From Thiomicrorhabdus arctica DSM 13458 (GTDB lineage: Bacteria; Pseudomonadota; Gammaproteobacteria; Thiomicrospirales; Thiomicrospiraceae), in assembly GCF_000381085.1 (NCBI RefSeq), contig NZ_KB905899.1:1240001-1304000 (forward strand): 64,000 nt of DNA. Reading direction: 5' to 3'. Below, in pieces: positions 19,241-29,260 of this stretch. How positions within the stretch are numbered: the first letter of the stretch is position 1; the number at the start of each line of letters is the position of its first letter. A program made the translations under genes and the position numbers. The notes beneath the pieces were generated by a model. That model was not told the origin of the DNA. It did not search any database and saw nothing but the letters and a program-made list of their open reading frames with translations.

Positions 19241-20368
19241 ATGAAAATTAATATCTCTCAACCCCAACATGTGTACCGCACCAATAAAGGTCTTTTGCAA
19301 ATTTTGCATATTGATGGCTGGTTATTGCTTGGCATTTTAATTTTACTCGCGACCAGTGTGGCCATCGTCTACAGCGCCTCTGGTGGTGATGAAGCCGTTA
19401 CCATTCGTCAACTCATCCGTATTGCTTTTGCATTTGCGCTCATGTTGGTTTTTGCCCAAATTCCACCGCACATTATCTACATGTTCACCCCCTGGTTGTT
19501 TTTGATCGGTATCCTCATGCTACTGGGTGTTTTGCTCTTTGGAGAAGTTGGCAAAGGGGCTCAGCGTTGGTTAGACATAGGGCCTGTTAAATTTCAGCCC
19601 TCAGAGTTAATGAAATTGGTTTTGCCCATTACGGTGGCCTGGCTATTTGCCCACAGCCGCTTCCCTCCGAGCATGCGACGTCTTATCGTCGGTGCATCGC
19701 TGATTGGTTTTACCGCAAGTTTGATTGTGGTTCAACCGGATTTAGGCACTTCGCTTCTGATTGCGATGAGTGGATTATTTGTTCTGTTTTTTGCCGGGTT
19801 GCCTTGGAAAATCATTTTGGCATCCATCACCGCAACGGTGTTGAGTGCACCTGTTGCATGGCACTTTATGCACGGTTACCAAAAACAACGCGTCATGACG
19901 TTCTTGAACCCAGAATCAGACCCTCTTGGAAGTGGTTACCACATTATCCAATCAAAAATAGCCATTGGTTCAGGGGGCTTAGATGGCAAGGGATTTATGG
20001 GGAGTACGCAAGCTCACCTTGATTTTCTACCGGAAAGCACTACCGACTTCATCTTCTCTGTCTTCTCTGAAGAATTTGGTTTGATGGGTGTATTACTGCT
20101 ACTGACCCTTTACAGCCTAGTCATAGCCCGTGGACTTTATATTGCATCGCAAGCCCAGGACAACTTCACTCGCTTAATGGCCGCCAGTTTAACCATGACT
20201 CTTTTTGTCTATATTTTCGTCAATATCGGCATGGTCAGTGGACTCTTACCCGTGGTTGGCCTGCCTCTGCCTCTCATTAGTTATGGTGGTAGTTCGTTAG
20301 TGACACTCATGATTAGTTTTGGTATCCTCATGTCTATCCACACCCATAAAAAATTACTGACAGACTAA
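19241..20368 (+). CDS. rodA: RodA SEDS-family peptidoglycan glycosyltransferase
   Basis: RodA polymerises lipid II into glycan strands during rod elongation. The 375-residue protein has about ten membrane spans. Conserved SEDS features include KGAQRWLDIGPVKFQPSELMK (about residues 107-127), the VVQPDLGTSLL motif with the catalytic-region aspartate, LPESTTDFIFSV, and the terminal LPLISYGGSS. It follows mrdA closely, as in many gammaproteobacteria, so both partners are made together. Confidence 0.98.
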   Translation: MKINISQPQHVYRTNKGLLQILHIDGWLLLGILILLATSVAIVYSASGGDEAVTIRQLIRIAFAFALMLVFAQIPPHIIYMFTPWLFLIGILMLLGVLLFGEVGKGAQRWLDIGPVKFQPSELMKLVLPITVAWLFAHSRFPPSMRRLIVGASLIGFTASLIVVQPDLGTSLLIAMSGLFVLFFAGLPWKIILASITATVLSAPVAWHFMHGYQKQRVMTFLNPESDPLGSGYHIIQSKIAIGSGGLDGKGFMGSTQAHLDFLPESTTDFIFSVFSEEFGLMGVLLLLTLYSLVIARGLYIASQAQDNFTRLMAASLTMTLFVYIFVNIGMVSGLLPVVGLPLPLISYGGSSLVTLMISFGILMSIHTHKKLLTD

Positions 20369-20529
20369 CCAAACACCCCCCACTCTTCGACCTTTAAACC
20401 TCACTACTTATGACAGCTTTTAAGCGTGAGGGAATGTTTAGGTTTCTGAAAAAATATGGTACATTATCGGTCATATTTTATGACTCAGTTTTTTGTATTT
20501 TTGATTTACTCCTGGAGAATCTGTCCCAC

Positions 20530-21726
20530 ATGCTTACGATAAAAAACACTTTCGGAATTTTGGCACTTTTGTGCGTTAGTATCTCCCAGGTTGCTTCCGC
20601 AGAAGCAATGCCGACGCCAAAGGTGGCAACCCCACACGTTGTACCCTCTGCGCCGTCTATCGCAAGTGAAGCCTATCTGCTAATTGATTTTGACAGTGGC
20701 TATATGCTTGCCAATAAAAATGCTGACCGACGTATTGAGCCTGCTAGTTTGACTAAAATAATGACCGGTTATGTTGTGATCAATGAACTCCACAATGGCA
20801 ATATGAGCATGGATGAAGAAGTCACCATCAGCGAAAAGGCATGGAAGATGCCGGGATCTAAGATGTTTATTGAGGTCGGCAAAAAAGTTAAAGTGCGCGA
20901 TTTGATTAAAGGCATGGTCATCCAATCGGGGAATGATGCCAGTGTTGCATTGGCAGAGATGATTGCGGGGAGTGAAGAAGTCTTTGCGCAGTTGATGAAT
21001 AAATACGCCAAATCCTTAGGCATGAATCACACTCATTTCGTCAATGCGACGGGTTTACCAAATCCTGACCACTACACTACAGCACATGACTTGGCCATTT
21101 TAACGAAAAGCCTCATTACCAAGTTCCCTGAAGAGTACAAATGGTATTCACAGAAAAAGTTCACTTTTAATGGCATTACCCAATACAACCGTAATAAGCT
21201 TCTGTGGCAAGATCCTACTGTGGATGGTTTGAAAACGGGGCATACCAAAAGTGCCGGATACTGTTTAGTGGCTTCGGCTAAACGTGAAGATATGCGTTTA
21301 ATCAGCGTGGTTCTAGATACTGCCAGCTCTAAGATGCGTGTTCAAGAAAGCCAAAAACTCCTTAATTACGGTTTCAGATTTTTTGAAACCCATAAATTGT
21401 ACAGCTCACAACAGCGCCTGAATGATGCTGTCGTTTGGGAAGGTAACCGTGATTTAATTGGTCTTGGCACACAACAAGACCTTTACATCACCATTCCACG
21501 TGGACAATATAAAAACATTACTATTGAGAGCTCAGTGCAACCTGACATTGTCGCACCTATTACCAAAGGACAAGTATTAGGCAATCTCCATATCACATTA
21601 GACGGAAAAGTGATCGCAGAACGTCCCTTAATTGCATTAGCTGACGTTGAAGAAGGTTCTTTCTTTAAAAAGTTAATGGATCAAATCAGACGTTTTTTTA
21701 ACCGTTTTTTTAGCTTTTTAGACTAA
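20530..21726 (+). CDS. dacA: D-alanyl-D-alanine carboxypeptidase (PBP5/6 type)
   Basis: DacA trims the terminal D-Ala from peptidoglycan stem peptides in the periplasm. From the ATG at 20530 the 398-residue precursor has a normal signal peptide (cleavage near ASA-EAM) and the serine-peptidase motifs SLTK (S73), SGN (S133) and KTG (K235), followed by the PBP5 C-terminal beta domain. The last 20 residues form an amphipathic anchor (DQIRRFFNRFFSFLD). The frame opens 40 codons earlier, but that extension would bury the signal peptide, so the internal ATG is preferred. Confidence 0.96.
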   Translation: MLTIKNTFGILALLCVSISQVASAEAMPTPKVATPHVVPSAPSIASEAYLLIDFDSGYMLANKNADRRIEPASLTKIMTGYVVINELHNGNMSMDEEVTISEKAWKMPGSKMFIEVGKKVKVRDLIKGMVIQSGNDASVALAEMIAGSEEVFAQLMNKYAKSLGMNHTHFVNATGLPNPDHYTTAHDLAILTKSLITKFPEEYKWYSQKKFTFNGITQYNRNKLLWQDPTVDGLKTGHTKSAGYCLVASAKREDMRLISVVLDTASSKMRVQESQKLLNYGFRFFETHKLYSSQQRLNDAVVWEGNRDLIGLGTQQDLYITIPRGQYKNITIESSVQPDIVAPITKGQVLGNLHITLDGKVIAERPLIALADVEEGSFFKKLMDQIRRFFNRFFSFLD

Positions 21727-21751
21727 ACCGATGACAGGGATAAACACAAAC

Positions 21752-22639
21752 ATGAATACCAACCCTATCACCGAACAAATTGTCTATTTGAATGGTCAAT
21801 ATATGCCTATGCTGGAGTCGAAAATTTCGACGCAAGATCGAGGGTTTTTGTTTGGTGATGGTGTCTATGAGGTCATACCTGTTTATGATCGTAAATTGTT
21901 TGCTTTTCCTGAACATCTACAACGCCTTAAAAACAGTCTACACGCGACAAGCATTCAAAATCCGTTAACAGATGCTGAATGGTTAGAGTTGCTTAGTACC
22001 TTAATTGAAAAACACCCTTGGTCAGATCAATATATTTACTTACAGATAACCCGTGGCATCCAAATACAACGTGATCATCTGCCAGAAGATGGCTTGATAC
22101 CGACTATATATGCCTATAGCAACCCATTAAAAGCTGTGAGTGATGACATTATTGAAAACGGTATTAGTGCAATCACACTTGAGGATATCCGCTGGTTAAA
22201 TTGTGATATTAAAGCCATTACATTGTTACCTAATATTATGATGAAACTGACGGCTAAAGCACGTCATGCCGATGACGCCATTTTAGTGTCAAGAGAGGGA
22301 TTCATTACGGAAGGCACGTCCAGTAATTGCTTTATCGTCAAAAACGGTACTTTAATCACGCCTCCAAATGGGCATAGTTTATTGCCGGGAGTCACGCGTA
22401 TGGTGATCGAACGAGTTGCAATTGCGCATAATATTCCAATGTTAGAACAACAAATCACCTTGACTGATTTAGAATCCGCTGACGAAATTTGGCTCTCGAG
22501 TTCAACGAAAGACGCCCTACCAGTGACACGACTAAATGACTCAGCCGTAGGCACTGGTAAACCAGGAGCGGTCTGGCAGAAAATGCGCGGCTTTTACCAG
22601 GAGCACAAATTAGCATTTATAGATGAACAGGCAGAATAA
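21752..22639 (+). CDS. dat: Class IV PLP aminotransferase, D-amino acid transaminase type
   Basis: A fold-type IV pyridoxal-phosphate enzyme (295 residues) closest in character to D-alanine transaminase, which makes D-Glu and D-Ala for the wall; branched-chain aminotransferase and 4-amino-4-deoxychorismate lyase share the fold. Visible are the N-terminal STQDRGFLFGDGVYE motif (about 26-40), the PLP lysine K154 in CDIKAITLLPN, and the EGTSSN phosphate-binding loop. It lies between dacA and ybeD, the usual gammaproteobacterial position for this gene. An alternative ATG lies 7 codons upstream. Confidence 0.9.
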   Translation: MNTNPITEQIVYLNGQYMPMLESKISTQDRGFLFGDGVYEVIPVYDRKLFAFPEHLQRLKNSLHATSIQNPLTDAEWLELLSTLIEKHPWSDQYIYLQITRGIQIQRDHLPEDGLIPTIYAYSNPLKAVSDDIIENGISAITLEDIRWLNCDIKAITLLPNIMMKLTAKARHADDAILVSREGFITEGTSSNCFIVKNGTLITPPNGHSLLPGVTRMVIERVAIAHNIPMLEQQITLTDLESADEIWLSSSTKDALPVTRLNDSAVGTGKPGAVWQKMRGFYQEHKLAFIDEQAE

Positions 22640-22679
22640 CCTTAACAATTGATGACGTTTTACTAATTGGGAGAAGCTG

Positions 22680-22964
22680 ATGACGACTGATTTACACACC
22701 CCTGACAACGAAAGCCTGATTGAATTCCCGTGTGACTTTAAATTAAAAGCCATGGGTAAAAACTGTGAAAGTTTTGTGGAACTGGTTTACCAGGTAACCA
22801 TTAAACATGCGCCTGAAACGCCTCGTGAAAACATCGAAATTACAGATTCTAAAGGCCAAAAATTTGTCTCCGTCAATATCACTTTTTATGCGACCTCTAT
22901 CCAACAGGTCCACGGTATTTATGGCGACTTAAAAAAGCACCCTGAAGTCTTAATGACTCTTTAA
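22680..22964 (+). CDS. ybeD: YbeD/DUF493 family small protein
   Basis: A 94-residue cytosolic protein of the DUF493 family, with an ACT-like alpha/beta fold. The conserved start [13 protein letters not shown] and the later [19 protein letters not shown] strand-helix are visible. The family is nearly always found just upstream of lipB, as here, but its biochemical role is not established; an allosteric or accessory role in lipoate metabolism is inference from position. GGGAG precedes the ATG, and lipB begins 10 bp after its stop. Confidence 0.93.
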   Translation: MTTDLHTPDNESLIEFPCDFKLKAMGKNCESFVELVYQVTIKHAPETPRENIEITDSKGQKFVSVNITFYATSIQQVHGIYGDLKKHPEVLMTL

Positions 22965-22974
22965 GTTTTCTTTC

Positions 22975-23610
22975 ATGCCGATTATCATTAAAACCCTTGG
23001 TTTACAGCCTTATGAATCCACTTGGCAAGCCATGCGGAATTTGACCGAACAGCGCCAAGAAGACACTCCTGATGAGTTATGGATTGTTGAACACCCTTCC
23101 GTGTTCACCCAAGGACTCAATGGCAACCCTGAACACCTTCTACTCGGTTTGAACGACATACCACTTGTCCAAACCGATCGTGGCGGGCAAATCACCTACC
23201 ATGGTCCTGGTCAGCTAGTGATCTATATCTTATTTGATTTAAAAAGGGCCAAACTGGGTGTACGCGCTTTAGTCACACTAATTGAAGCATCTATTATTGA
23301 GTATCTGCATCAGCTCGATATTGTTGCGATCGCCCGTGCAGATGCCCCAGGTGTCTATGTGAACAAGCAAAAAATCGCCTCATTGGGACTTAAAATTCGC
23401 AAACAACGAAGTTATCATGGCTTGGCTTTAAATGTCGATATGGATTTATCCCCATACAAACGGATTAACCCTTGTGGTTTGCATGGAATGCAAATGACTC
23501 AACTCTCTGATTTATTGCTTGAATCAAACAGCCAAAGTTTGCAGCAATCGGGTGAAAGGCTTGCTAAAATTTTAAAAAATCGTCTGACAGCCTTCCACTC
23601 TAAAACCTGA
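22975..23610 (+). CDS. lipB: Octanoyl-ACP:protein octanoyltransferase
   Basis: LipB transfers octanoate from acyl carrier protein to lipoyl domains, the first step of lipoate biosynthesis. The 211-residue enzyme shows the [12 protein letters not shown] motif (69-80), the catalytic lysine K140 in ASLGLKIR and the catalytic cysteine C167 in INPCGLHGM. Length matches the family. It is followed 71 bp later by lipA, which inserts the sulfur atoms. Confidence 0.98.
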   Translation: MPIIIKTLGLQPYESTWQAMRNLTEQRQEDTPDELWIVEHPSVFTQGLNGNPEHLLLGLNDIPLVQTDRGGQITYHGPGQLVIYILFDLKRAKLGVRALVTLIEASIIEYLHQLDIVAIARADAPGVYVNKQKIASLGLKIRKQRSYHGLALNVDMDLSPYKRINPCGLHGMQMTQLSDLLLESNSQSLQQSGERLAKILKNRLTAFHSKT

Positions 23611-23681
23611 AATAGAAAGACTTATCCTTTATACTACAAGCAATTAAAATCCCTAAACACAGCAGTCTGCGACCCCAAACT

Positions 23682-24683
23682 ATGTCAAACACTCCACAAA
23701 TTCAAGAAATCAGCTTAGATTCAATCGGTAATTTAAAAGCCCGTAATGAAGCGATGCCTAAAGGCCAGTATAAAACCAAGTCCTTAAAACATCGTCCTGA
23801 CCCAACCGCCGACAAGCTTAAAAAGCCAAGTTGGATTAAAGCCAAACTCCCGAAAGCGAAAGACATTCATCGCGTAAAAGAGTTGAAAAATATCTTACGT
23901 GAGCAGGGTTTGCACAGTGTATGCGAAGAGGCTTCATGCCCTAATTTAGGGGAGTGTTTTGGCCACGGCACAGCAACTTTTATGATCATGGGTGATATCT
24001 GCACACGTAAGTGCCCTTTTTGTGATGTGACCCATGGTCGTCCAAAAGCCTTAAACCAAGAAGAGCCAGAACACCTGGCGAAAACGGTTAAGGCAATGAA
24101 ACTAAATTATGTGGTGATTACTTCTGTTGACCGTGATGATTTACGTGATGGGGGGGCTGAACATTTTGTAAATTGTATTACTGCGATTCGTATAGAAGCG
24201 CCTGACACCAAAATTGAAACCTTGGTACCGGACTTTAGAGGCCGTTTAACGGTTGCACTAGAAACCTTATGCCAAGCGATTCCAGATGTGCTAAACCATA
24301 ACTTGGAAACGGTTCCTCGCTTGTATGAAGAAGCACGTCCCGGGGCAGATTATCAAGCTTCACTCGATTTATTGAAACGTTTTAAAGCCATGAACCCAAG
24401 TTCAACCACCAAGTCAGGACTGATGGTAGGTTTGGGAGAGACCATGCCAGAGTTGCTTGAAGTCATGCGGGATTTACGTGACCATAATGTTGAAATGTTG
24501 ACGGTCGGTCAATACTTACAACCAAGTGACTTTCATTTAAGCGTCAAAAAATACTGGACGCCAGATGAGTTTAAACACATCGAAGATGCGGGTTATGAGA
24601 TGGGATTTACCAATGTAGCGTCTGGTCCTATGGTGCGTTCGTCATACCATGCAGACTTACAAGCACAAGCTAATAACCCGTAA
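23682..24683 (+). CDS. lipA: Lipoyl synthase (radical SAM)
   Basis: LipA inserts two sulfur atoms into the octanoyl chain on lipoyl domains by radical-SAM chemistry. The 333-residue protein carries both [4Fe-4S] sites: the auxiliary cluster cysteines C81, C86 and C92, and the radical-SAM motif C107-x3-C111-x2-C114. The auxiliary-cluster serine is in the C-terminal RSSYHAD segment. About 30 extra residues at the N-terminus are usual for proteobacterial LipA. Acts downstream of the neighbouring LipB. Confidence 0.98.
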   Translation: MSNTPQIQEISLDSIGNLKARNEAMPKGQYKTKSLKHRPDPTADKLKKPSWIKAKLPKAKDIHRVKELKNILREQGLHSVCEEASCPNLGECFGHGTATFMIMGDICTRKCPFCDVTHGRPKALNQEEPEHLAKTVKAMKLNYVVITSVDRDDLRDGGAEHFVNCITAIRIEAPDTKIETLVPDFRGRLTVALETLCQAIPDVLNHNLETVPRLYEEARPGADYQASLDLLKRFKAMNPSSTTKSGLMVGLGETMPELLEVMRDLRDHNVEMLTVGQYLQPSDFHLSVKKYWTPDEFKHIEDAGYEMGFTNVASGPMVRSSYHADLQAQANNP

Positions 24684-24736
24684 TATTAAGTCGTAATCAA
24701 CCGCCTTTTGCCCATCCCCTATTTGTGGAAACAAAG

Positions 24737-25597
24737 ATGACCAATAATTCAATTCAACGTTTTTTATTTAAAGAACTTAATATCCGTGGCCAAGTCATTC
24801 AATTGAATGAAGCTTGGGAACTGATGTTAAAAGATCGCCATTATCCTGAAGCTATTCGCCATTTACTCGGCAAGTTAACGGCTTTTTCGGTCATTATGGC
24901 CAATGGCATGAAACACACCGGAAAAATCACGTTGCAAGTTCAAGGCAGTGGCCCTATTACGCTATTAGTCGTTGAAGTCACCCATGACCTTAACATCCGT
25001 GGTGTCGCCAAAACCAATGAAACCATCCCAGAACAAGCAACTCTAGATGAATTGCTGGGCGATGGTCAAATATTGGTAACCTTAGAAAACACCCAAACCC
25101 AACATCATTTTCAATCCTATGTTGATCGCACCGGCGATAGCATCGAAGAGACATTTGAAAACTTCTTGAGCCAGTCAGAACAACTACCTTCTAAAATCTG
25201 GTTAGCCGCAACCGATAAGGCCTTAGGTGGCGTACTGATTCAAAAAATGCCCGAATCCGATGATCTTGATGCCGATGGTTGGGACCGTATCCATAGCCTC
25301 ACAACGACGGTGACTGATGAAGAGTTGACTCAACTCGATACTGAAACTCTATTACACCGTCTATTCCATGAAGAGACTGTCGAACTATTTGAGTCTCAGA
25401 GCATAAAATATGAATGCCCTGAAGATAAAGAGCGTGTTCTCAATATGCTGAAATCACTCGGTGAGGAAGAAGTCCGTAAAATATTAGAAGAGCAAGGTGA
25501 AATTGTTATCCATAACGAAATGTGTAACTTTCATATGCGTTTTCATCAAAAAGACGTTGACGCCTTGTTTGCTGAAGAGAAGCCGACCCTTCAATAG
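24737..25597 (+). CDS. hslO: Hsp33-family chaperone with a reduced cysteine set
   Basis: Hsp33 is a cytosolic holdase activated by oxidative unfolding. The 286-residue protein (E. coli 292) aligns in character along its length, including FLFKELNIRGQVIQL, GKLTAFSVIMANGMKHTGKITLQ and a glycine-rich GSGPI. The C-terminal zinc domain normally has C-x-C and C-x-x-C pairs. Here only the first and last cysteines remain (C227 in YECPED, C263 in HNEMCNF), at the same 36-residue spacing as E. coli C232 and C268. Redox switching must therefore differ or be lost. Start chosen at the ATG with GGAA 6 bp upstream; a GTG four codons earlier is possible. Confidence 0.93.
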   Translation: MTNNSIQRFLFKELNIRGQVIQLNEAWELMLKDRHYPEAIRHLLGKLTAFSVIMANGMKHTGKITLQVQGSGPITLLVVEVTHDLNIRGVAKTNETIPEQATLDELLGDGQILVTLENTQTQHHFQSYVDRTGDSIEETFENFLSQSEQLPSKIWLAATDKALGGVLIQKMPESDDLDADGWDRIHSLTTTVTDEELTQLDTETLLHRLFHEETVELFESQSIKYECPEDKERVLNMLKSLGEEEVRKILEEQGEIVIHNEMCNFHMRFHQKDVDALFAEEKPTLQ

Positions 25598-25632
25598 AAC
25601 ATCAAAATGGCAAAAAAGTATTTTCTAACTTC

Positions 25633-25644
25633 ACCAGGCCTGGC
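25633..25644. repeat. Palindromic element, copy 4 (one mismatch)
   Basis: ACCAGGCCTGGC, differing from the core at the last base. It lies between the convergent hslO and DyP peroxidase genes, 36 bp after the hslO stop. No other terminator-like hairpin is obvious in this gap. Confidence 0.8.
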
Positions 25645-25745
25645 CCATTTAATTTAATTCTATTTACCCTTAAGTCTGATGATTCTTTAAGCATTAATAA
25701 TAATTTAGATTTTTTAGGCGTTTACCATGGCTAACTTATCGCTAT

Positions 25746-26651
25746 TTAGCGTAGCATCTCCTGCAAATCATCAATCGCTGGCGCGAACCAATAGGAGCCA
25801 GAAACCGCTTTTGAATAGTTAATTAACTGGTCGATCTTTTTGTCCTCCGTTAAACCATACATGCTCTCTAATTGACTCGTAAAGCGTTTTAATTCACATG
25901 CAAATGCTAGAAATAGCAGCCCCTTTTCTTGCACCGTGCCAAAAGGCGCAGAGCGTCGATACATTTTCATTGCTACGCCATCCATGTCTAAATCGGTACG
26001 ACTTATATGCGAATCATCGGGCATGGCATTACCCTCTAATTCAAGATTTTCATCTTTGGTTCGACCAATAATGCCTTCTTGGCAACGCACTGGAACAGCA
26101 TTCCATTTAGCGAGATCATGCACCCATTTTTGGCTTAAAACTAAACTCCCACCTTCGCCCACTTGGCCTTTTGGAATCACCGCCGCCTCTCGTTTTAACG
26201 CTTCCGTTTCCGGATTGGCTGTCCCATCTTCAAACCCCGTCAAGTCCATACTATGATGATAATCAAAACCTTGCTGCTCGAGTGTCAGTTCAGCAACCAC
26301 CTGCATGTTATTATGTATCTGCATAGCCTGATCAAAAACCACCCCCATATTAATGCCTTGTATCCAAAAGAACACGTCGGCTTGGGTAGAGGGTGCAATA
26401 TGACTCTGCTGACCATAAAGTGTCATAAAATCTTCTAGAGATGCAGGAGTCCAATCCGGCTGTAACCGGTGCCAGGCCTGTTTACCAAAACTCACGACTA
26501 ATGAAATATCGTCGGGGTTGATATTAGCCATCGCACCGACAATCGAGTGCTTTATCTCTTTTAGGTTTAAACGGTTAAGTCGGTATTCTAGAAAATGCAT
26601 ATGTTGTTCATTTTCTCTAAAAATTCCTATTTGAGGAAATTTCATCGGCAT
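25746..26651 (-). CDS. Dye-decolorising (DyP-type) heme peroxidase
   Basis: A 301-residue DyP-type peroxidase. The family hallmark GFEDG is at residues 139-143, with the catalytic aspartate D142. The proximal heme ligand is probably H215 in PDDSHISRTD, and the distal arginine is in YRRSAPFGT (about 231-239). There is no signal peptide, so it is cytosolic or loaded into an encapsulin shell; no encapsulin gene is nearby. Such enzymes use hydrogen peroxide to oxidise bulky or porphyrin-like substrates. Just upstream of its start lies palindrome copy 5, then yaaA, a second peroxide-linked gene. Confidence 0.94.
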   Translation of the reverse strand: MPMKFPQIGIFRENEQHMHFLEYRLNRLNLKEIKHSIVGAMANINPDDISLVVSFGKQAWHRLQPDWTPASLEDFMTLYGQQSHIAPSTQADVFFWIQGINMGVVFDQAMQIHNNMQVVAELTLEQQGFDYHHSMDLTGFEDGTANPETEALKREAAVIPKGQVGEGGSLVLSQKWVHDLAKWNAVPVRCQEGIIGRTKDENLELEGNAMPDDSHISRTDLDMDGVAMKMYRRSAPFGTVQEKGLLFLAFACELKRFTSQLESMYGLTEDKKIDQLINYSKAVSGSYWFAPAIDDLQEMLR

Positions 26652-26685
26652 AAACTTTCTTTAACCCGTTTATATATACAAACGG

Positions 26686-26697
26686 AACAGGCCTGGT
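26686..26697. repeat. Palindromic element, copy 5 (one mismatch)
   Basis: AACAGGCCTGGT between yaaA and the DyP gene. Its flanks AACGG / TCGTT keep the same architecture as copies 2, 3, 6 and 9: outer AACG / CGTT arms pair, with G-T next to the core (26681-26702). Confidence 0.8.
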
Positions 26698-26728
26698 TCG
26701 TTTTGAAATTAAAATGCATTATTCAACT

Positions 26729-27505
26729 CTATCCTTCGATTTTACGCGTGAATATCCAATCGGTTTCACTAGAAGATTCAGCATCAAAGCCATAACCATC
26801 CACATCAAATAACTTTAACTCTTCAGCATTTTCAAGCAGATTATCTGCGGCATAACGCGCCATCAGCCCACGGGCACGTTTGGCATAAAAACTGATAATT
26901 TTGTATTTGCCGTTTTTCCAGTCTTTAAAAATTGGCGTGATAATCCTGGCATTTAACAGCTTAGGTTTAACGACTTTAAAGTACTCCACTGAAGCCAAAT
27001 TCACCAAGGTTTTACTATTTTGTTGGGCCAGTTCTGCATTCAGTAATTCCGTGATTTTCGCCCCCCAAAAAGAGTAGAGATCTTTGCCTTTTTGATTCGC
27101 AAACTGAGTACCCATCTCTAAACGGTATGGCAACATGTCATCACACGGTTTAAGCAGACCATAGAGACCTGATAAGATACGCAAATGACTTTGAAGGTAA
27201 TCAATTTTCTGTTCAGAAAGGCTATAAGCGTCCAACCCTTGATAGACATCTCCCTTAAATAGCCATGCCGCTTGCTTGGCTAGTTCTGGCGGAAAGGGTA
27301 GCTGCCAATCCTGAAAACGCTGATAGTTCAATTCTGAGAGTTTCTCACTGATGTGCATCAACTGACCAATCTCTTCTGGGCCAATGAGTTGCAATGCCTC
27401 AATCAATTGAGCCGCTTCTTTAAGCAATACCGCCTGAGTATGCAAGGGTGTTTGTACAGGTGTGCTTTCATCCAATGACTTGGCTGGCGAAACAAGCATT
27501 AACAT
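26729..27505 (-). CDS. yaaA: Peroxide stress protein YaaA (DUF328)
   Basis: YaaA limits free iron and DNA damage during hydrogen peroxide stress in E. coli. The 258-residue protein starts [13 protein letters not shown] and has the conserved [21 protein letters not shown] segment (about 114-134) and the [13 protein letters not shown] motif near the C-terminus. The start is fixed by AGGAT 5 bp before the ATG at 27503-27505; the frame is open 18 codons further upstream but without a ribosome-binding site. Its position beside the DyP peroxidase gene suggests a joint oxidative-stress role. Confidence 0.95.
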   Translation of the reverse strand: MLMLVSPAKSLDESTPVQTPLHTQAVLLKEAAQLIEALQLIGPEEIGQLMHISEKLSELNYQRFQDWQLPFPPELAKQAAWLFKGDVYQGLDAYSLSEQKIDYLQSHLRILSGLYGLLKPCDDMLPYRLEMGTQFANQKGKDLYSFWGAKITELLNAELAQQNSKTLVNLASVEYFKVVKPKLLNARIITPIFKDWKNGKYKIISFYAKRARGLMARYAADNLLENAEELKLFDVDGYGFDAESSSETDWIFTRKIEG

Positions 27506-27665
27506 ATTAAGATCCTTGTGATTTTCAGCTATTTTATGGCCGTTTAATTTGTGAGTCATTATAGACGATTACCTGAAGTTCGGGTCTAGAAAACGGGGCT
27601 TTGAAGCAAATTCCAAAATCCACCAAGCCTGATTTAATTCACACGGGCAATTAGTTTTATGAGAG

Positions 27666-28193
27666 TTATCCCGACGCAGACCAAAGCGGCTCTCCGCTTA
27701 TATCTAAATAGGTCAGGTAAGCCCTTAGGTCAAATTCCAATTGATAATAATCAGGCTCCATATGCAAACACATTTGGTAGAAGGCCTTGTTATGATCGTG
27801 CTCTCTTATATGGGCCAGTTCGTGTACCACAATCATCCGCAAAAACGCCAGAGGCATCTCTTTAAACACTGAGGCGACGTGCATCTCTTTCTTTGCTTTA
27901 AATTTTGAACCATGTTGGGTGGATTTACGGGTATGAGTGCCTAATGCGTTATGCGTCAGATGCAACTTACGATCAAATACTACTTTATTGAATTGTGGTG
28001 CCTTACGCAGATAGCTATTTTTGAGCTCCATGACGTAATCATAAAGCGCTTTATCAGTACGGATTGAGTGTGCTACAGGATATTTTTTAAGCAGCATACC
28101 TCCAAAACGACCTTGATTGATCATGTCATGAATCTGATCCGTTAGGCAGGAAGAATAACCGGCAATATAATTTGGTGATGGTTTGGGTTGCAT
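27666..28193 (-). CDS. YgjP-like zinc metalloprotein (DUF45/M48-like)
   Basis: A 175-residue protein with the gluzincin motif HELAH (about residues 124-128) followed by the REHDHNKAFYQMCLHMEPDY segment, typical of the YgjP/DUF45 family. The earlier LYDYVMELKNSYLRKAP segment is also characteristic. It is cytosolic with no signal peptide. The metal site is clear; whether it acts as a peptidase is not, and no substrate can be inferred. Single gene, transcribed leftward and reading toward yaaA. Confidence 0.85.
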   Translation of the reverse strand: MQPKPSPNYIAGYSSCLTDQIHDMINQGRFGGMLLKKYPVAHSIRTDKALYDYVMELKNSYLRKAPQFNKVVFDRKLHLTHNALGTHTRKSTQHGSKFKAKKEMHVASVFKEMPLAFLRMIVVHELAHIREHDHNKAFYQMCLHMEPDYYQLEFDLRAYLTYLDISGEPLWSASG

Positions 28194-28372
28194 AGACAGC
28201 GACTAAGTTTTGAAGTTGAATTTTTAGGACGCTATTTTACAACGAACTAGGTCTGACGAATTTAGAAATTGATACAAAAATTATCTGAGCATAGATTCAA
28301 ATCTTTGAGTTGTTTTATAACTCAAATCCCCTACAATCCTTTTCAACACTCTAACTTAAATGGAATTAAAAC

Positions 28373-29233
28373 ATGTCACCTGACCTACTCACCAAAGTCA
28401 TCCTCCCTGCCTCACTCTTTCTAATCATGTTCGGCATGGGATTATCACTGCTCTTAAATGACTTTAAAGCTGTTTTAAAAGCCCCTAAAGCCATGGCCAT
28501 AGGGTTGATTGGTCAAATGCTCATACTGCCTTTAATTGCTTTTGCTATTGCCGTACTATTAAACCTCTCCCCTGAAATTGCCGTGGGGTTAATCATTATT
28601 GCACTCGCCCCTGGTGGCGCAACCTCGAACTTGTTTACCTACCTGTACAAAGGGGATGTTTCGCTTTCGATCAGTTTAACGGCCGTTGTCAGCCTGATTG
28701 CCCCTTTTACCATTCCATTGGTGGCGGCGTTAAGCATGACTTATTTCATGGGTTCAGCACATGAATTTAATTTGCCTATCCTTAAAACCATACTGCAATT
28801 ATTAGTGATTACCTTAATTCCAGTGGCATTAGGCATGTTTGTTTTATCTCGCTGGCCAAATGCCGCTAAAAGCATTGAAAACAAACTAAAGTGGTTCTCT
28901 CTGTTTTTCTTAATCCTTATTATCGTTTTGATTGTGCTCAAAAACGCCGACAATGTTTTCGGCTTTTTTGCCCAGGCAGGCCTGGCGACGTTCATTTTGA
29001 ATGTCGTGGTTTTGGGGGTAGGTTATCAAATGGCTAAACTGGCAAAACTATCGCATCCACAAGCGGTTTCGATTGGGTTTGAAGTAGGTATTCAAAATGG
29101 CACTTTAGCGCTGGTGGTCGCCGGGTCTTTGATTGGCAATGACGTGATGATGATTCCTGCAGTCACTTACTCTTTGATTATGTTTTTTACGGGCGCAGCA
29201 TTTGGTTGGTGGGTCAACAGAAAGTCGGCCTAA
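28373..29233 (+). CDS. Bile acid:sodium symporter (BASS) family transporter
   Basis: A 286-residue polytopic protein with about nine to ten membrane spans. BASS-family features include the glycine-rich APGGATSNLFTYLYKGD segment (about residues 80-96), where sodium and substrate are bound at a broken helix, and the EVGIQNGTLALVVA crossover near 236-249. Bacterial members import organic anions such as pyruvate, pantoate or bile acids. The substrate here is unknown. Single gene with its own terminator; GGAA precedes the ATG. Confidence 0.92.
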   Translation: MSPDLLTKVILPASLFLIMFGMGLSLLLNDFKAVLKAPKAMAIGLIGQMLILPLIAFAIAVLLNLSPEIAVGLIIIALAPGGATSNLFTYLYKGDVSLSISLTAVVSLIAPFTIPLVAALSMTYFMGSAHEFNLPILKTILQLLVITLIPVALGMFVLSRWPNAAKSIENKLKWFSLFFLILIIVLIVLKNADNVFGFFAQAGLATFILNVVVLGVGYQMAKLAKLSHPQAVSIGFEVGIQNGTLALVVAGSLIGNDVMMIPAVTYSLIMFFTGAAFGWWVNRKSA

Positions 29234-29260
29234 CACCTTACTGATAGACGTAAAGAGCAA

